A program made the position numbers and the translations under genes. Shown one piece after another: positions 34,505-43,534 of a stretch of DNA of 64,000 nucleotides. The stretch spans positions 1-64,000 of the forward strand of contig DATAGP010000066.1 of the NCBI GenBank assembly GCA_036263655.1, given 5' to 3'. This DNA comes from Schlegelella_A sp036263655 (GTDB taxonomy: Bacteria > Pseudomonadota > Gammaproteobacteria > Burkholderiales > Burkholderiaceae_C). Position 1 is the stretch's first letter. Every line of letters starts with the position of its first letter. The notes beneath the pieces are model-generated. The model was not told where the DNA came from and ran no database searches. It saw only the letters and a list, made by a program, of their open reading frames with translations.

Positions 34505-35470
34505 TCAGTCGTCGAAGCGGATGTTCCTGGCCTTCGCCAGGGCGGTCCAGCGCTCGATGTCGGCACGCATGAACTGGCCGAACTGCTCCGGCGTCATGGG
34601 CATCGGCTCGACCGCCTCGACCGAGAGCCGCTCGCGCAGGTCGGGGTCGCGCAGCACCGCGACCTGCGTCTCGTTGAGCCGGCGGACGATGTCGGCGGGC
34701 AGTCCGGCCGGACCGACCGAGCCGTACCACTGCATCGCGTCGAAGCCCTTGAAGCCGGACTCCTCGAGCGTCGGCACGTCCCGGATCTGCTCGCTGCGCG
34801 CCTTGCCGGTGACGGCGAGGGCGCGGACGCGACCCGCGCGCAGGTGCGGCAGGGCCGCCGCCAGGCCCGGGAACATCGCCTGCGTTTGGCCGCCGAGCAG
34901 GTCGGTGAAGGCCGGGGCGATGCCGCGGTAGGGGATGTGCAGGATGAAGGCGCCGATCTGCTGCTTGAAGAGCTCCATCGTCAGGTGCGTCAGCGAGCCC
35001 GGCCCCGCCGAGCCGTAGTTGACGCGCGCCGGGTTCTTCTTCACGTGGTCGATGAACTCGGCCAGCGTCTTCACCGGCAAGGCGCTGTGGACGACGAGGA
35101 CGTTGGGCGTGCCGCCGATCATTCCGATCGGCGTGAAGTCGCGGACGGCGTCGTAGGGCACCCTTCGTGTCGCCGGCGTCGTGCCGTGCGTGGCGACGTA
35201 GCCCTGCATCAGCGTGTAGCCGTCGGCCGGCGCGCGTGCCGTCGCCTGGCAGGCGATCACGCCGCCACCGCCGCCCTGGTTCTCGACGACGAAGGTCTGG
35301 CCCAGCAGCCTGCCCCAGCGCTCGGTGACGACGCGGGCGATCATGTCGCTGCCGCCGCCGGCCGCGACCGGGACGATGTAGCGGATCGGCCGCGTCGGAA
35401 AGGCCTGGGCGCGGGCCAGGGTCGGCAGGCAGAGCAGGGCCGGGGCCTGCAGGATCGTGCGGCGTCTCAT
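34505..35470 (-). CDS. Bug/TctC-type periplasmic solute receptor
   Basis: A protein of 321 residues. A twin-arginine-like signal peptide (MRRRTILQ, ending ARAQA) precedes the mature receptor. The Bug fold is shown by IRYIVPVAAGGGSDMIARV, VVENQGGGGGVIACQ and the ADGYTLMQG segment. These receptors bind carboxylates and either feed a tripartite transporter or act as sensors. No TctA/TctB genes are nearby, as is common for orphan receptors. An 8-base inverted repeat lies 12 bases upstream of its start. Confidence 0.9.
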   Translation of the reverse strand: MRRRTILQAPALLCLPTLARAQAFPTRPIRYIVPVAAGGGSDMIARVVTERWGRLLGQTFVVENQGGGGGVIACQATARAPADGYTLMQGYVATHGTTPATRRVPYDAVRDFTPIGMIGGTPNVLVVHSALPVKTLAEFIDHVKKNPARVNYGSAGPGSLTHLTMELFKQQIGAFILHIPYRGIAPAFTDLLGGQTQAMFPGLAAALPHLRAGRVRALAVTGKARSEQIRDVPTLEESGFKGFDAMQWYGSVGPAGLPADIVRRLNETQVAVLRDPDLRERLSVEAVEPMPMTPEQFGQFMRADIERWTALAKARNIRFDD

Positions 35471-35481
35471 GGCGGTCTCCT

Positions 35482-35500
35482 CCGCAGGCAGCGCCTGCGG
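35482..35500. promoter_or_regulatory. 8-base inverted repeat upstream of the Bug receptor
   Basis: CCGCAGGC and GCCTGCGG flank AGC as a perfect dyad. It lies directly upstream of the ribosome-binding region of the receptor gene and 111 bases before the divergent aldehyde dehydrogenase gene. It may be an operator. GC content this high makes chance dyads common. Confidence 0.35.
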
Positions 35501-35610
35501 TCGGGCTCATTCTCGCGTGGCCGCCGTGGCGCATCGCCGCGCGGCGTGCTCGACCGGCCCGCGTCGCGATAATCGACCGCAACCTCTCTCACGCATCCTC
35601 TGGAGCCCGC

Positions 35611-37056
35611 ATGGACACGCGCGTCTATCCCAACACCCAGCTCTACATCAACGGCGAATGGCGCGCCGCCCGCTCCGGCCGCACCATCCCGGTCGTCAAC
35701 CCGGCGAGTGGCGACACGATCGGCAACCTGGCCTTCGCCGAGCAGGCCGATCTGGACGAGGCGCTCGACGCCGCGGCGAAGGGCTTCGCCGCCTGGAAGA
35801 AGATCAGCGCCTACGAGCGCTCGAAGGTCATGCGCAAGGCGGCCAACCTGCTGCGCGAGCGCATCGAGACCGTGGCCATGTTCATGACCATGGAGCAGGG
35901 CAAGACGATCGCCGAGGCGAAGGCCGAGATCCACAACGGCGCCGACACGATCGACTGGTTCGCCGAGGAGTCGCGGCGCACCTACGGCCGCGTCATCCCG
36001 GCGCGCGCCGAAGGCGTGTACCAGCTCGTCATCAAGGAGCCGGTCGGTCCGGTCGCCGCCTTCACGCCCTGGAACTTCCCGATCAACCAGATCGTCCGCA
36101 AGCTCTCGGCCGCGCTCGCCGCCGGCTGCTCGATCATCGTCAAGGCGCCGGAGGAGACGCCCGCCTCGCCGGCCGAGCTGATCCGCGCCTTCGTCGACGC
36201 CGGCGTGCCGGCGGGCACGGTGAACCTGGTCTACGGCGACCCGGCCGCGATCTCGTCGTACCTGATCCCGCACCCCGTCATCCGCAAGATCTCGTTCACC
36301 GGCTCGACCACCGTCGGCAAGCAGCTCGCCGCCCTCGCCGGCCTGCACATGAAGCGGGCGACGATGGAGCTCGGCGGCCACGCGCCGGTGATCGTCTTCG
36401 ACGACGCCGACGTCGCCGTCGCTGCCAAGACCATGGCCGCGAGCAAGTACCGCAATGCCGGGCAGGTCTGCATCTCGCCGACGCGCTTCCTGGTCCAGGA
36501 AGGCGTCTACAACGAGTTCGTCGAGAAGTTCGTCGCCGCCAGCGAGGCGCTGAAGGTGGGCAACGGCCTCGAGAAGGGCGTCAACATGGGCTCGCTCGCC
36601 AACCCGCGCCGGTCGCAGGCGATGGAGGCGGTGGTCGAGGACGCGGGCAAGCACGGCGGCAAGATCCGCGCCGGCGGCCACCGCATCGGCAAGGAAGGCA
36701 ACTTCTTCGAGCCGACCGTCGTCACCGAGCTGGGCAACGACGCGCAAGCGATGAACACCGAGCCCTTCGGCCCGATCGCCATCATCAATCCGTTCCGCAG
36801 CTTCGACGACGCCGTGACCGAGGCGAACCGCCTGCCGTTCGGACTGGCCGCCTATGCCTGGACGCGCTCGGCGAAGACCGCCAACGCCGTCGCCAACGCG
36901 GTCGAGACCGGGATGATCTCGATCAACCACGTCGGCCTCGGCATTCCCGAGGTGCCGTTCGGCGGCGTCAAGGATTCCGGCTACGGCTCCGAAGGCGGCA
37001 GCGAGGCCATCGAGCCCTACCTGAACCCGAAGTTCGTGTCGCAGGCCGGGCTGTAG
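35611..37056 (+). CDS. NAD(P)-dependent aldehyde dehydrogenase, succinate- or ketoglutarate-semialdehyde type
   Basis: A protein of 481 residues of the aldehyde dehydrogenase superfamily. Catalytic Cys is C287 in NAGQVC, and the general base is E253 in MELGG. Other hallmarks are TPWNFP near 152 and FTGSTTVG near 229. The first 40 residues (LYINGEWRAA) and the overall length fit the GabD-like semialdehyde group. GarD lies 4.6 kb downstream, and two carboxylate receptors are nearby, so an alpha-ketoglutarate semialdehyde dehydrogenase role in sugar-acid breakdown is plausible. The dapA-like dehydratase of that route is not in the window. Confidence 0.88.
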   Translation: MDTRVYPNTQLYINGEWRAARSGRTIPVVNPASGDTIGNLAFAEQADLDEALDAAAKGFAAWKKISAYERSKVMRKAANLLRERIETVAMFMTMEQGKTIAEAKAEIHNGADTIDWFAEESRRTYGRVIPARAEGVYQLVIKEPVGPVAAFTPWNFPINQIVRKLSAALAAGCSIIVKAPEETPASPAELIRAFVDAGVPAGTVNLVYGDPAAISSYLIPHPVIRKISFTGSTTVGKQLAALAGLHMKRATMELGGHAPVIVFDDADVAVAAKTMAASKYRNAGQVCISPTRFLVQEGVYNEFVEKFVAASEALKVGNGLEKGVNMGSLANPRRSQAMEAVVEDAGKHGGKIRAGGHRIGKEGNFFEPTVVTELGNDAQAMNTEPFGPIAIINPFRSFDDAVTEANRLPFGLAAYAWTRSAKTANAVANAVETGMISINHVGLGIPEVPFGGVKDSGYGSEGGSEAIEPYLNPKFVSQAGL

Positions 37057-37069
37057 CCGCGAGCGCGCC

Positions 37070-37342
37070 GTGGCGGTCGAGCTGTCGAAGGAAGCGCGCA
37101 AGGAAGCGATCGCGTCGATCGAGCGCTGGTTCCAGGAGAACCGGGACGAGCGCATCGGCAACATCGCCGCCGGCGCGCTGCTCGCCTTCTTCCTCGAGGA
37201 GGTCGGGCCGAGCGTCTACAACCGCGGCGTCGCCGACGCCCAGGAGCGCATGCAGATGCGGCTTTCGGAGCTCGACATCGAGGTCCACGAGGACGAGTTC
37301 GGCTACTGGCCGAAGCAGGAGCGGCAGCGGCGCGGCAAGTGA
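37070..37342 (+). CDS. DUF2164 family protein
   Basis: A 90-residue protein matching the full DUF2164 family: ELSKEARKEAIASI at the start, NIAAGALLAFFLEEVGPSVYN in the middle and DEFGYW at the end. It is predicted to be mostly helical and soluble. GTG start at 37070, 13 bases after the aldehyde dehydrogenase stop, so probably cotranscribed. No function is known. It converges with the erythromycin-esterase-like gene, 4 bases away. Confidence 0.88.
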   Translation: MAVELSKEARKEAIASIERWFQENRDERIGNIAAGALLAFFLEEVGPSVYNRGVADAQERMQMRLSELDIEVHEDEFGYWPKQERQRRGK

Positions 37343-37346
37343 CGCT

Positions 37347-38675
37347 TCAGAGGCCGAATGGGAAGGTCTCGTCGCCGCCGGGCACGGTTTCGGTGGGCAG
37401 TGCCTGGACCGCGCTGGTCTCGTCGAACCACAGCCACGCGTCGAACTGGCCGGCCAGCGATGCCTCGGCGTAGTGGCTCCAGCGCTCGCTCTCCGGCCGG
37501 TAGACGACGCCGATGAAGCGCTCGAGGCGCGCTGCCTCGAGGCGGCGGCGCAGGTCGGCGTCGAGCCGGCCGCGGCGCAGGTCGAGCCAGCCGCGGCCGA
37601 TGCCGGCGTCGTGGCAGAGCCGCTCGACGCTGCCGGGAAGCGACGGCCGCACCGTCTTGACCTCCATCGGCCCGTCCCAGTCGCTCGCCGCCGCGACGGT
37701 GCCGGCGTGCGTGCCCATGCCGAGCAGGGCCGCGTCGCTGCCGAACTCGCGCCGGCAGAGATGGCCGATGTTGATCTCGCCGCGCTCGCGGCCCATGTCG
37801 GTCAGGGCGGCGTCGCCGATGTGCGAGTTGTGCGCCCAGACGACCGCCTTGGCGTTCGGGCCGCGTGCCGCCAGCAGGTGCTGCAGCGTCTCGAACATGT
37901 GCGTGTCGCGCAGGTTCCACGACTCCTCGGTGCGGTAGTACATGACCCGGTAGTAGCGCTCCGCCGCCGCGACCAGGCGCGCGTTCTGCGCCGCGTCGAG
38001 GAACTGCTCGTGGTCGGCGGCGCCGTACTCGAGGCCGCGCGCCAGGAGCTCGCCGAGCTGCGTGAGCACCGCCTTTTCGCACGTGCGCTGGCCCGCGTGC
38101 AGGGCCGCCTGCCCGTAGCGCGCCGGGTCGTCGTGCCAGCGCTCGAGGCAGCCGTAACGCTCGCGCGCGGCGCGCGCGGCGTCGGCGTCGACGCCGTCGA
38201 GATAGGCGAGGACGGCGCGGATCGAGGCGCCGAGGCTGTACATGTCGAGGCCGAAGAAGCCGGCGCGCCGACGCGGATCGTCGATCGTCCCGTTGCGATC
38301 GCGCAGCCAGCGCGCGAAGGCGTGCACCTCTTCGTTGCGCCACATCCAGGTCGGAAAGCGCTGGAAGGGCGGCTCCTGCGACGGGCGCGGCGGCAGGTGG
38401 CGGACCCAGCGGTCGACCGTCGCCGCATCCGGCCAGTCGGCCTCGATGGCGACGATGGTGAACCCGTGCGCCTCGATCAGGCGCCGGGTGATGGCGTCGC
38501 GGGCGCGGTAGAACTCCGACGTGCCGTGGCTCGCTTCGCCGAGGAGGACCACGCGGTGCTCGCCGAAGCGGTCGAAGGCGCGGCCGAACGCCTCGTCGTC
38601 GAGGGTGGGCAGCGGCTCGGCGGCGCGCGCCAGGGCGGCGGCCTCGGCATCGGCGGCGGCGGCAGCGAACGGCAT
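37347..38675 (-). CDS. Erythromycin-esterase family protein
   Basis: A protein of 442 residues. The family motifs are visible: GEASHGTSEFYRAR near residue 46, IEADWPD near 76, and AHNSHIGD near 290, which carry the catalytic Glu and His residues. The Ere name comes from macrolide-inactivating enzymes, but most members are not resistance proteins and their substrates are unknown. It lies downstream of pcm on the same strand with 47 bases between; in other bacteria this family is also found beside pcm-type genes, from memory. No signal peptide. Confidence 0.85.
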   Translation of the reverse strand: MPFAAAAADAEAAALARAAEPLPTLDDEAFGRAFDRFGEHRVVLLGEASHGTSEFYRARDAITRRLIEAHGFTIVAIEADWPDAATVDRWVRHLPPRPSQEPPFQRFPTWMWRNEEVHAFARWLRDRNGTIDDPRRRAGFFGLDMYSLGASIRAVLAYLDGVDADAARAARERYGCLERWHDDPARYGQAALHAGQRTCEKAVLTQLGELLARGLEYGAADHEQFLDAAQNARLVAAAERYYRVMYYRTEESWNLRDTHMFETLQHLLAARGPNAKAVVWAHNSHIGDAALTDMGRERGEINIGHLCRREFGSDAALLGMGTHAGTVAAASDWDGPMEVKTVRPSLPGSVERLCHDAGIGRGWLDLRRGRLDADLRRRLEAARLERFIGVVYRPESERWSHYAEASLAGQFDAWLWFDETSAVQALPTETVPGGDETFPFGL

Positions 38676-38722
38676 GGCGCGAAGGACGAGCGAAGAGGCG
38701 AGCGGCTGGTGGTGACGCCGCG

Positions 38723-39391
38723 TCAGCGCGCCAGGTCCTCGGCCCAGCCTTGCGCACCGACCAGCGGCACGAAGGCGACGGCATCGAGCACCTCGCGGTC
38801 GAACTCGGTCGCCGAGCGCCGGGTGAGCTTCACCAGGTGCTGGAAGTCGACGCTATCGCCGACCGGCATGACCAGGCGGCCGCCCGGCGCGAGCTGCTCG
38901 CGCAGCGCCTCGGGCACCTGCGGCCCGCCGGCATCCACCAGGATGGCGTCGAAAGGCGCCGATGCCGGCCAGCCCAGGCTGCCGTCGGTGCAATGCACCT
39001 CGACGTTGCGATGGCCGAGCCGCTTCAGCCGCGAGCGGGCCAGGTTGGCGAGCTCGGCGTGGCGCTCCAGGGCGACGACGTGGCCGGCGAGCAGGGCGAG
39101 GACGGCGGTCGAGTAGCCGGAGCCGGCGCCGACCTCGAGGACGCGGTCGTGGACACCGACCTCGGCGGCCTCGAGCATGCGGGCGACGACGTAGGGCTGC
39201 GACACGGTCTGCCGGGCTTCGATCGGCAGGGCCCGGTCGGCATAGGCGATGCTGCGCAGCGACTCGGGCAGGAACTCCTCGCGCGGCACGCGCCGCATGG
39301 CGGCGAGCACGGCAGGGTTCCGAACGCCGCGGTCGGCGATCTGCGTCTGCACCATCGCGCCGCGCCGGCGCCGGGCCTCGTCTTCCTGCAT
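38723..39391 (-). CDS. pcm: Protein-L-isoaspartate O-methyltransferase
   Basis: A protein of 222 residues. The SAM-binding motif VLEVGAGSGYSTAVLA lies near residue 85, with the preceding VSQPYVVARMLE typical of Pcm and the later VDAGGPQVPEAL matching motif II. It methylates L-isoaspartyl residues in aged proteins as the first step of repair, in the cytosol. The C-terminal third diverges somewhat from the usual sequence. It probably forms a transcription unit with the erythromycin-esterase-like gene. Confidence 0.9.
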   Translation of the reverse strand: MQEDEARRRRGAMVQTQIADRGVRNPAVLAAMRRVPREEFLPESLRSIAYADRALPIEARQTVSQPYVVARMLEAAEVGVHDRVLEVGAGSGYSTAVLALLAGHVVALERHAELANLARSRLKRLGHRNVEVHCTDGSLGWPASAPFDAILVDAGGPQVPEALREQLAPGGRLVMPVGDSVDFQHLVKLTRRSATEFDREVLDAVAFVPLVGAQGWAEDLAR

Positions 39392-39437
39392 GGGCCACCT
39401 CGGCTGCCCTGGCGCGGCAAACGACGTTCCCTTGGCG

Positions 39438-40598
39438 CTACTGCTCGCGGCCGGCCGACTTCAGCCTGGCGAGCTTGCCCGCGTAGAGCTCGTGCTGGAC
39501 GCTGGTCGTGCTGTTCTCGAGCGCCAGCGCCAGGTGCTTGCGGGCGGCCGCCAGGTCGCCGAGCTGGGCCGAGGCGACGGCGAGCCAGAAGTGGAACTCG
39601 TGGTAGTGGCCGGCCCGCGCCACCTCGCGCGCAAACAGGTCGCGGGCGGCCCGATAGTCGCCGCGCTGCATGGCCTCCATGCCCAGGTTGAAGTCATGGA
39701 AGGGCGCCAGCGGCTCGAGCACCGCAAGGCGCTGGCGCACCTCCGCCTCGGCCGCGCCGCGGCCCTGCCGCGAATAGGTCTCGGCGAGGTTGGCGAGTGC
39801 CCGCGTGTGCTGCGGCTCGAGGCCGAGCACGTGCTCGAACACCTGCGCGGCTTCGCCGAGGTTGCCGTGGCGCAGGTAGACCACCCCGAGCGTGTTGTAG
39901 GCGGCGATGAAGCCCGGATCGCGGCGAAGCGCCTCGCCGGCCCAGGCATAGGCGTCGTCGATCGCGTTCGCGGCCAGGGCCTCGACGGCCCGGTTGTTGG
40001 CGTACATCGCGAGGACCGTCGCCTGGCTGATCACCCGCGTGCGCATCCGGCGGATGTCGTCGGGCGGCAGGAAGTCGATGGTGAGCAGGCTGATGTCGCG
40101 CTGCGCGCCGACCTGCGCCATGCGCGGTGCGAGCGTGATGTTGACGTGGCCGCTGGCGAAGAGCAGCCCGCCGATTCGGCTCCAGGTTGCCTCGAGCTCG
40201 GCGCTCTGGAAGGTGACCGAGAGGTTCAGCTCCCGCGCCAGGGCCGCGGTCAGGACGACCAGGGACAGGCAGTTGCCGGAGCGCGCCTCGAAGGCTTCGG
40301 CCGCGGTCTTCGTGCGCGCCGCGTCGTACTCGAGCTTGAGCTGACCCTTCTGCGAGAAGGCGTGCGCGAGGCCGGCCTGCGGACCGCGGCTGGCGATCTG
40401 GGCCGCGATCTCGACCTTGAGGTAGTGCCGCATGGCGTCGCTGACCGCGAGCACTTCGTCGGTCGAGACGCGCGACGTCGGCGGCTGGAACAGCCCGTCA
40501 TGGAAGAGCGACGGCTTCGCCGCCGACGGCGGCGCGCCCGCGCAGCCGACGAGCAGCGCAGCGCCGACGCCGGCGAGGAGCAGTCGGAGCGCGCGCAT
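39438..40598 (-). CDS. TPR lipoprotein with a transglutaminase-like N-terminal region
   Basis: A protein of 386 residues. The signal peptide ends LLVGC with lipidation at C19. Residues 75-185 resemble a transglutaminase-like cysteine-protease fold: SGNCLSLVVLTAALAREL supplies C110, and GHVNITL supplies a His. From about 205 on there are four TPR units (AYNTLGVVYLRHGNLGEAAQVFEHVLGLEP is one). Such proteins may process or bind envelope proteins. The active-site Asp is not certain. It is followed on the same strand by pcm, 46 bases later. Confidence 0.75.
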   Translation of the reverse strand: MRALRLLLAGVGAALLVGCAGAPPSAAKPSLFHDGLFQPPTSRVSTDEVLAVSDAMRHYLKVEIAAQIASRGPQAGLAHAFSQKGQLKLEYDAARTKTAAEAFEARSGNCLSLVVLTAALARELNLSVTFQSAELEATWSRIGGLLFASGHVNITLAPRMAQVGAQRDISLLTIDFLPPDDIRRMRTRVISQATVLAMYANNRAVEALAANAIDDAYAWAGEALRRDPGFIAAYNTLGVVYLRHGNLGEAAQVFEHVLGLEPQHTRALANLAETYSRQGRGAAEAEVRQRLAVLEPLAPFHDFNLGMEAMQRGDYRAARDLFAREVARAGHYHEFHFWLAVASAQLGDLAAARKHLALALENSTTSVQHELYAGKLARLKSAGREQ

Positions 40599-40632
40599 GT
40601 CTCGTTCTCGCGATGGGCTGGGCGTGGACCGT

Positions 40633-41613
40633 CTACTCGAGCTTGATGTTGGCGGCCTTGATCACCGCCGCCCACTTGGCGACCTCCGCCTTCTGGAAGG
40701 CGGCGATCTGCTCGGTGGTCATGTCGGCACCCTGCATGCCGAGCTTGCCGAGCCGCTCCTGCATCTCGGGCTCGCGCAGGATCTTGCCGATCTCGACGTG
40801 CAGCCGGTCGACGATCGCCTTCGGCGTGCCGGCCGGTGCGAACACGGCCTGCCAGGAGATCACCTCGTAGCCGGGAACGCCGCTCTCGGCGACGGTGGGC
40901 ACGTTCGGCATCGAGGGCAGCCGCTTCGCCGACGTCACCGCGAGCGCGCGCAGCTTGCCGCTCTCGATGTGCGGGCCGGCGACGACGGTGGTGTCGAACA
41001 TCATGTCGACCTGACCGGCCATCACGTCCTGGATCGCCGGGCCGCTGCCCTTGTACGGAATGTGCGTGATGTCGATGCCGGCACGCGACTTCAGCAGCTC
41101 GAGCGACAGGTGCTGCGACGTGCCGCTGCCGGCCGACGCGGAGTTGCGCGGCTTCTTCGCCTTGCCCGCGGCGATGACGTCCTGCAGCGACTTGTACGGG
41201 CTCGCCTGGTTGACGACGAGCACCGTCGGGTTCGTGCCGATGAGCGAGATCGGCACGAAGGAATTGACCGGGTCGTAGCCGATCCGCGGATAGAGGCTGA
41301 CGTTGATCGCGTGCGAGCTGATCGTGCCGCCGAGAATCGTGTAGCCGTCGGGGGCGGCGCGGGAAGCGATCTCCGAGCCGACGCTGCCGCCGGCACCGCC
41401 CTTGTTGTCGACGACGATGGTCGTGCCGAGCGCCGGCCCGAGCTTCTGCGCGATGAGCCGGGCCAGGATGTCGGTGGTGCCGCCGGCGGGGAAGGGCACG
41501 ATGTAGGTGATCGGCTTGGACGGCCACTTGTCCTGGGCGCTCGCCGGCGCGAGAAGCGCGGCCGTGGCGAAGGCGGCCGCGGCGGCGGCGAAGAGGCGTC
41601 GGGAGCAGGTCAT
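40633..41613 (-). CDS. Bug/TctC-type periplasmic solute receptor, beside garD
   Basis: A protein of 326 residues. A signal peptide (1-27, ending ASAQ) precedes the Bug fold (ITYIVPFPAGGTTDILARL, VVDNKGGAGGSVGSE, APDGYTILGG). It binds a carboxylate in the periplasm. It is divergent from garD, with 51 bases between start codons, so galactarate or a related aldarate is a natural ligand guess. This is inference from position only. No TctA/TctB genes are in the window. Confidence 0.9.
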   Translation of the reverse strand: MTCSRRLFAAAAAAFATAALLAPASAQDKWPSKPITYIVPFPAGGTTDILARLIAQKLGPALGTTIVVDNKGGAGGSVGSEIASRAAPDGYTILGGTISSHAINVSLYPRIGYDPVNSFVPISLIGTNPTVLVVNQASPYKSLQDVIAAGKAKKPRNSASAGSGTSQHLSLELLKSRAGIDITHIPYKGSGPAIQDVMAGQVDMMFDTTVVAGPHIESGKLRALAVTSAKRLPSMPNVPTVAESGVPGYEVISWQAVFAPAGTPKAIVDRLHVEIGKILREPEMQERLGKLGMQGADMTTEQIAAFQKAEVAKWAAVIKAANIKLE

Positions 41614-41664
41614 GGAATCTCCGCGGAAGGGCGCGCCGGCAGGCGCAGGCATAGACTTTCGCCC

Positions 41665-43332
41665 ATGTCGAGTGCCCCCGCCACTCCCGTAAACGCCAAC
41701 CGGCCGATGCCGGCCGGGGCGGGCGCGACACAGGCGAGCGACGGCGCCGGGCTGCCGGTGCGGGCCCCGCACGTCATCGTCATGAAGCCCGGCGACAACG
41801 TCGCCATCGTCGCCAACGACGGCGGGCTGGCGGCGGGCGCCGTGCTCCCTTCCGGGCTGGTGCTGCAGGAGCGCGTGCCGCAGGGCCACAAGGTCGCGCT
41901 GGTCGACATCGACGCCGGCGCCGCGGTCGTCCGCTACGGCGTCGCCATCGGCCACGCAGCGCAGCCGATCGCCGGCGGGCGCTGGGTGCACGAGCGGCTG
42001 CTGCGCATGCCCGAGGCGAGGTCGCTGGCCGGCCTGCCCATGGCGACGGGGCGCGGCGCGCCGCCGGCGCCGCTCGAGGGCTTCACCTTCGAGGGCTACC
42101 GCAACGCCGACGGATCCGTGGGCACGCGCAACATTCTCGCCATCACGACCACCGTGCAGTGCGTCGCCGGCGTCGTCGAGTTCGCGGTCGCCCGCATCAA
42201 GGCCGAGCTGCTGCCGCGCTATCCGAACGTCGACGACGTCGTCGGCCTCGAGCACGGCTACGGCTGCGGCGTCGCCATCGATGCGCCCGATGCCCTGATC
42301 CCCATCCGCACCCTGCGCAACATCAGCGGCAATCCGAACTTCGGCGGCGAGGTGATGGTCGTCAGCCTCGGCTGCGAGAAGCTGCAGCCCGAGCGGCTGC
42401 TGCCGCCCGGCACGTTCGCCATCGCCGACGAGCGCGACGCTGCCGCGCCTGCCGCCGGCGCGATGGACCTCGTGCGCCTGCAGGACGACAAGCACGTCGG
42501 CTTCGCGTCGATGGTCGACTCCATCCTGGCCTCGGCCCGCGTCCACCTGGAGCGGCTCGACGCCCGTCGGCGCGAGACGGTGCCGGCGTCGGCGCTCGTC
42601 GTCGGCGTGCAGTGCGGCGGCAGCGACGCGTTCTCGGGCGCGACGGCGAATCCCGCCGTCGGCTTCTGCACCGACCTTCTCGTGCGCGCCGGGGCGACGG
42701 TGATGTTCTCGGAAGTCACCGAAGTGCGCGACGGCATCGACCAGCTGACGGCGCGCGCGGCGACGCCGGCGGTGGCCGAGGAAATGATCCGCGAGATGGC
42801 CTGGTACGACGCCTACCTCGGCCGCGGCGGCGCCGACCGCAGCGCCAACACGACGCCGGGCAACAAGCAGGGCGGGCTCGCCAACATCGTCGAGAAGGCG
42901 ATGGGCTCCATCGTCAAGTCGGGCACGGCGCCGATCGCCGGCGTGCTCGGCCCGGGCGAGCGCCTGCGCGACAAGGGCCTGACGCGGGGCCTCGTCTATG
43001 CGGCGACGCCGGCCAGCGACTTCATCTGCGGCACGCTGCAGCTCGCCGCCGGCATGAACGTGCACGTCTTCACCACCGGCCGCGGCACGCCGTACGGCCT
43101 CGCCGAAGTGCCGGTCGTGAAGGTCGCGACCACCACCGGCCTAGCGCGGCGCTGGCATGACCTGATGGACCTGAACGCCGGCACCATCGCCGACGGGGAC
43201 GCCACGATCGAGGACACCGGCTGGGCGCTGTTCCGCCTGCTGCTCGAGGTCGCAAGCGGACGCCGCACCTGCGCCGAGCGGGCCGGGCTGCGCAATTCGC
43301 TGGTGCTCTTCAACCCGGCGCCGGTGACGTAG
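41665..43332 (+). CDS. garD: Galactarate dehydratase (GarD)
   Basis: A protein of 555 residues, slightly longer than usual because of an N-terminal low-complexity leader of about 35 residues. A SAF-like small domain (residues 38-110) precedes the large UxaA/GarD catalytic region. Diagnostic segments are HGYGCGVAIDAPDA, CEKLQPERLL, VGVQCGGSDAFSG, SANTTPGNKQGG and GTPYGLAEVPVVKV. It converts D-galactarate to 5-dehydro-4-deoxy-D-glucarate and is usually iron dependent. It is divergent from a Bug receptor. Downstream pathway enzymes are missing apart from the semialdehyde dehydrogenase candidate at 35611. Confidence 0.92.
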   Translation: MSSAPATPVNANRPMPAGAGATQASDGAGLPVRAPHVIVMKPGDNVAIVANDGGLAAGAVLPSGLVLQERVPQGHKVALVDIDAGAAVVRYGVAIGHAAQPIAGGRWVHERLLRMPEARSLAGLPMATGRGAPPAPLEGFTFEGYRNADGSVGTRNILAITTTVQCVAGVVEFAVARIKAELLPRYPNVDDVVGLEHGYGCGVAIDAPDALIPIRTLRNISGNPNFGGEVMVVSLGCEKLQPERLLPPGTFAIADERDAAAPAAGAMDLVRLQDDKHVGFASMVDSILASARVHLERLDARRRETVPASALVVGVQCGGSDAFSGATANPAVGFCTDLLVRAGATVMFSEVTEVRDGIDQLTARAATPAVAEEMIREMAWYDAYLGRGGADRSANTTPGNKQGGLANIVEKAMGSIVKSGTAPIAGVLGPGERLRDKGLTRGLVYAATPASDFICGTLQLAAGMNVHVFTTGRGTPYGLAEVPVVKVATTTGLARRWHDLMDLNAGTIADGDATIEDTGWALFRLLLEVASGRRTCAERAGLRNSLVLFNPAPVT

Positions 43333-43534
43333 CCGCGCGGCCGCGGGCGCTGCACACGCCCCTCGCGGTTCCCGAAAGACCCTACGAGCGCCGTAGGCCG
43401 CGTCCGACGACGGCGAGGGGCCGACTCACCCTCGCCGACGCGGCTTGCCGGCATGGAAAACCCTGTCGCCGGCTCATAGTCTTGCCACACGTTGCACCGC
43501 GCAGCGGCCTTTCGAAACAACAGGAGAAACCTTC

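Noticed and set aside
37347..38675. Macrolide resistance gene
   Set aside because: The family name is historical. The chromosomal context beside pcm and the lack of any mobile element argue against a resistance role.
35457..39116. Long plus-strand frame over the aldehyde dehydrogenase and erythromycin-esterase-like genes
   Set aside because: It crosses two real genes in wrong frames and shows no domain pattern.
41665..43332. Altronate dehydratase (UxaA) as name for the GarD-like protein
   Set aside because: The HGYGCGVAIDAPDA and SANTTPGNKQGG segments and the fused full-length layout fit GarD better.
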